NCBI GenBank assembly: GCA_934418295.1
Contig: CAKRWZ010000077.1
Coordinates: forward strand, 1 to 8,127
Source: an uncultured Mediterraneibacter sp.
Lineage (GTDB): Bacteria; Bacillota; Clostridia; Lachnospirales; Lachnospiraceae
Reading direction: 5' to 3'
DNA length: 8,127 nucleotides
The notes beneath the pieces were generated by a model. That model worked only from the letters and a program-made list of their open reading frames with translations, was not told the DNA's origin and did no database searches. Below, piece after piece: positions 1-4,418 of this stretch. Each line of letters begins with the position of its first letter. The first letter of the stretch is position 1. Made by a program: the position numbers and the translations under genes.

Positions 1-1659
1 TGTCAGAAAGTAAAAGATCAGGAACTGGAAGCAGAACTAGTGTCTATGGAGGGAAATATATCTGCGATCAAAGATGCGTTTTATCGTGACCTCTCCTTTG
101 GAACGGCTGGCCTTCGAGGGGAGCTGGGAGTAGGAACCAATCGTATGAACATATATACGGTTGGGAAAGCTTCTCAGGGGCTGGCAGATTATCTGAAAAA
201 GAATTATGAAGATCCATCTGTTGCGATCGCTTACGACAGTCGTATCAAATCCGATGTTTTCGCAAAACTGGCGGCAGGTATTTTGGCAGCTAATGGAATC
301 CAGGTACATATCTGGCCGCAGCTGATGCCGGTACCGGCTCTGTCTTATGCAGTTCGATCCTTGAAAGCCGATGCCGGGATCGTTGTAACAGCATCCCATA
401 ATCCGAGTAAATACAACGGATATAAAGTATATGGTGCAGATGGAGGTCAGATCACTTCCAAGGCAGCAGAGGAAATTTTAGGGGAAATCGAAAAGCTAGA
501 TGTTTTCCAAGATGTGCAACAGGATGATTTTGAAGATGCTTTGGCTGTTGGAAAGATTCAGCATATCTCAGATGACGTGTATACGGGATTTGTCGAGGCT
601 GTAAAACAGCATTCGGTTCTCTTTGGGGATGAAATCGATAAGAATATCGCGATCGTATATACGCCGCTCAATGGGGCGGGGCTTGGACCTGTGACGCGGA
701 CTTTGCAGGAATCCGGGTATACCAATATCACCGTAGTGAGGGAGCAGGAAATGCCAAACGGTAATTTCCCGACATGTCCTTATCCTAATCCGGAAATCCG
801 GGAGGCGATGGCGCTGGGGATAGAATATGCAGAAAGACTACAGGCGGATCTACTCCTGGCGACAGATCCAGATTGTGACCGGGTCGGGATCGCAGTTCGA
901 AATGCTGCAGGAAAATATGTACTTCTTTCAGGAAATCAGGTAGGCGTATTGTTGCTGGATTACATCTGCAGTCAAAGGATGAAGCATGGCAAGATGCCTG
1001 AGAATCCAATCTTTATTAAAACCATCGTATCAACGGATCTATGTGAGCGGATTGCAGCGCATTATGGAGTGAAGACGAAAAACGTACTGACTGGATTTAA
1101 ATATATTGGAGAGCAGATCGGGCAGATGGAGGCTTGCGGGAAAGCAGATTCCTATATTTTCGGATTTGAAGAATCCTATGGATACTTGTCGGGTTCTTAT
1201 GTGCGGGATAAAGATGCAGTGAATGCATCTCTTCTGATTTGTGAGATGTTCTGCTATTATGCCAGCCGGGGAATCAGTTTGCTGGACAGATTACATATGA
1301 TTTATGAGCAGTATGGATACTGTTTGAACAGGGTACATTCTTATAGTTTTGAAGGGGCTATAGGCTTTGAAACAATGCAGAAGATCATGGCAGAGTTCCG
1401 GGATTTGTCAGATGATTTATGTGGGCATAGGATCGAACAGAAACTTGATTATGCACAGGGTATAGATGGATTACCGAAAGCAGATATTGTGAAATTCGTT
1501 CTGGATGATAACTGTTCTGTTATTGTCAGACCGAGTGGAACCGAGCCGAAGATCAAGGTGTATGTGACGGTTTGTGCAGAATCGGAGGATATTGCGGAGG
1601 GCCGAGAGCAAGAGATAGAAAAGAGCATGGAAGTGTACTTTTTAAAAGTAAAGACTTGA
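1..1659 (+). CDS. pgcA: Phosphoglucomutase/phosphomannomutase, PgcA type (5' end outside window)
   Basis: This cytosolic alpha-D-phosphohexomutase interconverts hexose-1-phosphate and hexose-6-phosphate, most likely glucose, supplying UDP-glucose and envelope polymers. The frame is open to the left edge, so the GTG at 40 is only the first visible start-like codon. The 552 visible residues compare with roughly 580 for B. subtilis PgcA, so a short N-terminal piece is missing. All four family motifs are intact: FGTAGLRG (about 97-120); the phosphoserine loop TASHNP with the active Ser codon at 394-396; the metal loop DPDCDR (865-882); the sugar loop GFEES (1162-1176); and the phosphate-binding RPSGTEPK (from 1528). 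The gene ends in TGA. I see no hairpin-plus-T terminator in the next 200 bp. Glucose versus mannose preference cannot be read from the sequence. The family call is secure; the gene symbol is less so. Confidence 0.95.
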   Translation, partial: CQKVKDQELEAELVSMEGNISAIKDAFYRDLSFGTAGLRGELGVGTNRMNIYTVGKASQGLADYLKKNYEDPSVAIAYDSRIKSDVFAKLAAGILAANGIQVHIWPQLMPVPALSYAVRSLKADAGIVVTASHNPSKYNGYKVYGADGGQITSKAAEEILGEIEKLDVFQDVQQDDFEDALAVGKIQHISDDVYTGFVEAVKQHSVLFGDEIDKNIAIVYTPLNGAGLGPVTRTLQESGYTNITVVREQEMPNGNFPTCPYPNPEIREAMALGIEYAERLQADLLLATDPDCDRVGIAVRNAAGKYVLLSGNQVGVLLLDYICSQRMKHGKMPENPIFIKTIVSTDLCERIAAHYGVKTKNVLTGFKYIGEQIGQMEACGKADSYIFGFEESYGYLSGSYVRDKDAVNASLLICEMFCYYASRGISLLDRLHMIYEQYGYCLNRVHSYSFEGAIGFETMQKIMAEFRDLSDDLCGHRIEQKLDYAQGIDGLPKADIVKFVLDDNCSVIVRPSGTEPKIKVYVTVCAESEDIAEGREQEIEKSMEVYFLKVKT

Positions 1660-1704
1660 GAACTTATCTAGGGATATTAAAAAGCTAGTATTTGACGATA
1701 ATTA

Positions 1705-1713
1705 TGTTATAAT
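1705..1713 (+). promoter_or_regulatory. Candidate extended -10 promoter upstream of the TIR gene
   Basis: The sequence TGTTATAAT is a perfect extended -10 element (TGn followed by TATAAT at 1708-1713). It lies about 170 bp upstream of the TIR gene start and after the mutase stop. No good -35 box lies 16-18 bp upstream; the nearest TTGACG (1692-1697) is only 10 bp away. Extended -10 promoters can work without a -35. Transcription would begin near 1720 and give a leader of about 160 nt. Confidence 0.5.
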
Positions 1714-1881
1714 GGATAGTATAAGGCATCAGAATCCTGTAGATGTATAATAAGATTCCAAGTGAAGACGATCGAAGAAAGAAGAATGTGGTTAAGAGCT
1801 TTATAATTTAGGCGCAGGGAGCGACTTCAATATTTTGTAACTGGTCGAAGAAGAATTTAGAGGGGTATAGGAAGTAATTTT

Positions 1882-3027
1882 GTGTATGTAGGTGAAAGTT
1901 TTTTGAGAAGAGAAAAGATGATGAGCAGAATGTTATGTATTCATGAAGAAGCCTTGAATACAGGTATATATCTTGGATTTCAATTATCTCGTTTAGAATG
2001 GATTTGGGGAAGTCCATATAAAGAGGCAATTGAAGTTTTTGAGGAAGCTAAAGATGAAATTGTATCTTTGGTGCGTTCGAATCAATTTTACATAAATGAT
2101 AACAATTATAAATCTTTTTCGCAAAGCATCTTAAACCATTATATGTCCACAGATATTGATATGTATGTGGCTATTTTAATTGGATTTACGTTACAAAGAT
2201 GTTGCTTAATAGGTGCCTCAAAAAAATCCAAGAATAATGAAGAACTCTATGATCTTGCTAGAAGTGTGTTAGTGTCTGCACCTGAAAGTAAAGTCCCAAA
2301 TAGAGATAAACTATTTGATTTGATATTTGAAAATAGGGATATGGGCCCGTTTGAGTTAAGAAACTATTTAGTAAACTTAAATAATCCTACAATTGAAGGA
2401 TTATCTGATGAAAAAAAGGGGAAGCAGGAAGCGCATACGTTGTTTTTATCATATTGTCAAGTGGACAGTATAATAGCGGATTTTATAGAAGAAAATATAA
2501 AAAAGATTAGTAATAATAAAATTCATATATCTAGGGATATTCGGTTAGAATATCGTGCAAGTTTTAAGGAATTTATGCATAGCATACATACACATGATTT
2601 TGTATTGTGCTTGGTTAGTGATAATTATTTAAAATCTTTTGCATGTATGTATGAAGTGGGCGAAATCATAAGTGATCCTAATTTTAAGGACAAAATACTA
2701 TTTGTCATCCTTGACGAATCTGCGAGAGAATATTATTTGGACAAGGCAAGGGACTTTGTGGCAGCGGATATTTATGAGAATGAGGAAAAACGTTTAAAAT
2801 ATATACATTACTGGAAAGAAAAATATAATGCATTGAATCAAGAAATTAATTCAATAAAGGATAATGAAGCTACTATGCGGGCGGTGCAATCTTTAAAAGA
2901 AATAGGAAGAATATACCGAAATGATATTCAGGAGTTTCTGGCATATTTGGCACAACATAATGGAAAGAGTTTTCAAACTTTATATGATGAAAAGTTTGCT
3001 ACACTTGTTAATATAATGATAAAATAA
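1882..3027 (+). CDS. TIR-domain protein, probable NAD-cleaving effector
   Basis: This 381-residue protein has a Toll/interleukin-1 receptor (TIR) domain at about residues 184-285. Visible elements are the first strand TLFLSY (186-191), the loop HISRDIR with a following SFKEFM helix (about 215-232), the core strand DFVLCLVSDNYLKS (239-252), and CMYEV, whose Glu258 aligns with the catalytic Glu of plant and bacterial TIR NADases (SxNYxxSxWCxxE). The usual Trp of that motif is Ala here. Residues 1-175 match no family I recognise. Residues 290-381 are charged and mostly helical. There is no signal peptide or membrane span. Bacterial TIR proteins often cleave NAD+ or make signalling nucleotides in phage defence; activity here is inference. 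The start is uncertain: GTG 1882 has AGGAAG at 1869-1874, 7 nt upstream, while ATG 1918 and 1921 have weaker sites. The gene is AT-rich relative to both flanking genes. Confidence 0.85.
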   Translation: MYVGESFLRREKMMSRMLCIHEEALNTGIYLGFQLSRLEWIWGSPYKEAIEVFEEAKDEIVSLVRSNQFYINDNNYKSFSQSILNHYMSTDIDMYVAILIGFTLQRCCLIGASKKSKNNEELYDLARSVLVSAPESKVPNRDKLFDLIFENRDMGPFELRNYLVNLNNPTIEGLSDEKKGKQEAHTLFLSYCQVDSIIADFIEENIKKISNNKIHISRDIRLEYRASFKEFMHSIHTHDFVLCLVSDNYLKSFACMYEVGEIISDPNFKDKILFVILDESAREYYLDKARDFVAADIYENEEKRLKYIHYWKEKYNALNQEINSIKDNEATMRAVQSLKEIGRIYRNDIQEFLAYLAQHNGKSFQTLYDEKFATLVNIMIK

Positions 3028-3063
3028 GATGATAAATTAAAATTGTCATATAGTTTCATATAA

Positions 3064-3113
3064 ACATATAATATGTAAATGATAAAACATCATAATGTTT
3101 AATTTGTTTTATC
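3064..3113. repeat. Two AT-rich inverted repeats between the TIR gene and the next gene pair
   Basis: ACATAT-A-ATATGT (3064-3076) is a perfect 13-bp palindrome. Just after it, GATAAAAC (3081-3088) and GTTTTATC (3106-3113) form 8-bp arms around a 17-nt loop. That loop region holds an alternative stem, AAACAT (3085-3090) with ATGTTT (3095-3100). There is no G+C-rich stem and no clear T-run, so a strong terminator is unlikely. An operator, or a weak transcript end after the TIR gene, is possible. Confidence 0.4.
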
Positions 3114-3171
3114 TAATCTGCGATAATGAGAAATGAGATAAGTTACAAGAAGTTTTGTAATAGAGATTGTA

Positions 3172-3177
3172 TATAAT
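3172..3177 (+). promoter_or_regulatory. Candidate -10 box for the small-protein/ART-like pair
   Basis: A consensus TATAAT lies 64 bp upstream of the ATG at 3241. No convincing -35 box is found at 16-18 bp; TTGTAA at 3155-3160 is 11 bp away. TG occurs two bases, not one, before the hexamer, so it is not a true extended -10. It is supported mainly by position after the inverted repeats and before a strong ribosome binding site. Confidence 0.3.
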
Positions 3178-3227
3178 GACATCGGTGGGCAAGATAGATA
3201 ATGAAGGATTTATTTTAATTGTATAAA

Positions 3228-3233
3228 AGGAGG
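3228..3233 (+). promoter_or_regulatory. Strong ribosome binding site for the 86-residue protein
   Basis: AGGAGG, preceded by AA, ends 7 nt before the ATG at 3241. This near-ideal site decides the start over the in-frame ATG at 3250. Confidence 0.85.
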
Positions 3234-3240
3234 AAGGTAT

Positions 3241-3501
3241 ATGAGGAAAATGAGACGGGCCATTTCCCAAAAGAAACTTATTAGGGGATTCAAAAGATTT
3301 GATCATGTATTAGTACCTTCAGTTAGTAAAGATGAGGCACGATTTATTGCGATTTCTCGCGAATATGCCGATAGCCTAAAAGAAATTAATCAACGAGGTG
3401 CAACTGAAGCTGAACGTGATATGGCTGTAAAAACATTAATTCGGATTGGAGCACTTGACAAAGATGGAAATTCAAAAGATAAAATAGTTGATCTTTATTA
3501 A
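3241..3501 (+). CDS. Small basic protein of unknown function, possible antitoxin of the following gene
   Basis: This is an 86-residue soluble protein with no signal peptide or membrane span. I cannot assign it to a named family with confidence. The N terminus is strongly basic (several Arg/Lys in residues 2-19). The middle (about 28-60) looks helical, with alternating acidic and basic residues. The C-terminal part (about 59-86) carries ERDMAVKTLIRIGALDKDG, which reads as a helix followed by a Gly-containing turn. Translation is well supported: a near-consensus ribosome binding site at 3228-3233 and coding-like composition. The stop is 13 bp before the ART-like gene, so the two are almost certainly co-transcribed. 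A small gene directly before a putative toxin gene is the usual toxin-antitoxin order, which is why I suggest an antitoxin role. The basic N terminus could bind DNA or RNA. That function is inferred from context only. Confidence 0.7.
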   Translation: MRKMRRAISQKKLIRGFKRFDHVLVPSVSKDEARFIAISREYADSLKEINQRGATEAERDMAVKTLIRIGALDKDGNSKDKIVDLY

Positions 3502-3514
3502 ATGAGGTGTTTTT

Positions 3515-4132
3515 GTGAATATTTTATACTCTAATGTACCAGGGCTAGTTTTGGGCTTTCATGGGTGTGATCAAGCTACTTTTGAAAGCGTTATATATCG
3601 AGGAAAGGATCTTAGAGCAAGCGTTAATAAGTATGATTGGCTAGGAAATGGAATTTATTTTTGGGAAAATGGATATCAGCGTGCTTTGGATTGGGCTCAG
3701 AAAGCTGCGAAACGAAAAGATAGCCGCATTAAGTCTCCGGCAGTTATTGGGGCTGTAATTGATTTGGGATTTTGTTTAAATCTTTTAGACATAAGTAGTA
3801 CTGAGATAATAAGAGCAGGATATGATGCATTGGTTGAACTATTTAAGATGTCTAACAAACCCCTTCCTAGAAATATTGGCCCTAATAAATCTGGAAATGA
3901 ATTGTACAGAAATTTAGATTGTGCTGTTATAGAACAGATTCACGATAGAAGAAAACAGAATAAGGCAAGAGCATATGATTCGGTAAGAGGTTTTTTTGAT
4001 GAAGGTGATCCGATATATGAAGGTTCTGGATTCTTCGAGAAATCGCATATACAATTGTGTATTAGAAATCCGAATTGTATAAAAGGGTATTTTATTCCGA
4101 GACATTTTAATTCTGGGTTTATAAATCCTTAG
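3515..4132 (+). CDS. PARP/ADP-ribosyltransferase-like protein, putative toxin
   Basis: This 205-residue cytosolic protein resembles the PARP/DUF3990-like ADP-ribosyltransferase fold. What is visible: GFHGCD (14-19), where His16 fits the first catalytic position that binds NAD+; DWLGNGIYFWE (41-51), where Tyr48 fits the second; an A..WA helix at 57-61; and a C-terminal SHIQLCIRNPNCIKGYF (177-193), the likely strand of the third catalytic position. That strand lacks the Glu of classical PARPs; Gln180 is the best replacement candidate. Family knowledge suggests transfer of ADP-ribose from NAD+ to a protein or nucleic acid; the target here is unknown and activity is inferred. The start is GTG 3515 with TGAGGTG at 3503-3509, 5 nt upstream. 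It follows the 86-residue gene by 13 bp, an operon. Composition is AT-rich, like the TIR gene. I recognise the sequence type as a widespread bacterial hypothetical protein without a settled role. Confidence 0.7.
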   Translation: MNILYSNVPGLVLGFHGCDQATFESVIYRGKDLRASVNKYDWLGNGIYFWENGYQRALDWAQKAAKRKDSRIKSPAVIGAVIDLGFCLNLLDISSTEIIRAGYDALVELFKMSNKPLPRNIGPNKSGNELYRNLDCAVIEQIHDRRKQNKARAYDSVRGFFDEGDPIYEGSGFFEKSHIQLCIRNPNCIKGYFIPRHFNSGFINP

Positions 4133-4309
4133 TTTTATTGTCATTTTAATTAAACCATGCTGAAAGATGATTTGATATTTTTTTTATAAGTTAGTGATTA
4201 CACTGAAATCTTTGTATCTGTGGAGTTATATTTCAAAAGTACATAAAAAGTTATTTTATTAAAAAACAAAGGAGAACTCTTTTTCAGTATGAATTGATAG
4301 CAATTATTT

Positions 4310-4317
4310 GGAGGAGG
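4310..4317 (+). promoter_or_regulatory. Unassigned strong Shine-Dalgarno-like sequence
   Basis: GGAGGAGG is stronger than the ribosome binding sites of most accepted genes here, yet no ordinary gene follows it. A TTG at 4328 (10 nt downstream) opens a 9-codon frame ending in TAG at 4357. An ATG at 4335 (17 nt downstream, rather far) opens a 21-codon frame ending at 4400. Confidence 0.4.
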
Positions 4318-4334
4318 TATTATTCTTTTGAAAA

Positions 4335-4400
4335 ATGTATTTATCTTTTTTGATTAGAAAGCTTTTAACTGTGTTTTTTATTCGTGGGATTTATTATTGA
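4335..4400 (+). other. Possible 21-residue hydrophobic, basic peptide frame
   Basis: This short frame reads as a hydrophobic peptide rich in Leu, Phe, Ile and Tyr with three basic residues and no acidic residue. It ends 4 bp before the AAGGAG site of the lysozyme gene. It might be a leader peptide, a small membrane peptide, or chance. The rest of the 286-bp gap (4133-4418) is AT-rich and shows no tRNA, convincing terminator or good two-box promoter. Confidence 0.2.
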
Positions 4401-4418
4401 AAGCAAGGAGAAGAAGCA

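Noticed and set aside
1692..1713. TTGACG followed by TATAAT as a classical two-box promoter
   Set aside because: The spacer is only 10 bp, far from the usual 16-18. The -10 is kept as an extended -10 element instead. Similar short spacings occur before TATAAT at 3172 and 7441, and probably reflect AT-rich chance.
3176..3226. A 16-codon frame starting at the ATG inside TATAATG and ending just before the AGGAGG
   Set aside because: It has no ribosome binding site, and its start overlaps the candidate -10 box, so it would not be on that transcript.
1882..4132. A Thoeris system
   Set aside because: There is a TIR protein but no ThsA-like SIR2/Macro-SLOG partner; the neighbouring ART-like protein shows none of those motifs.
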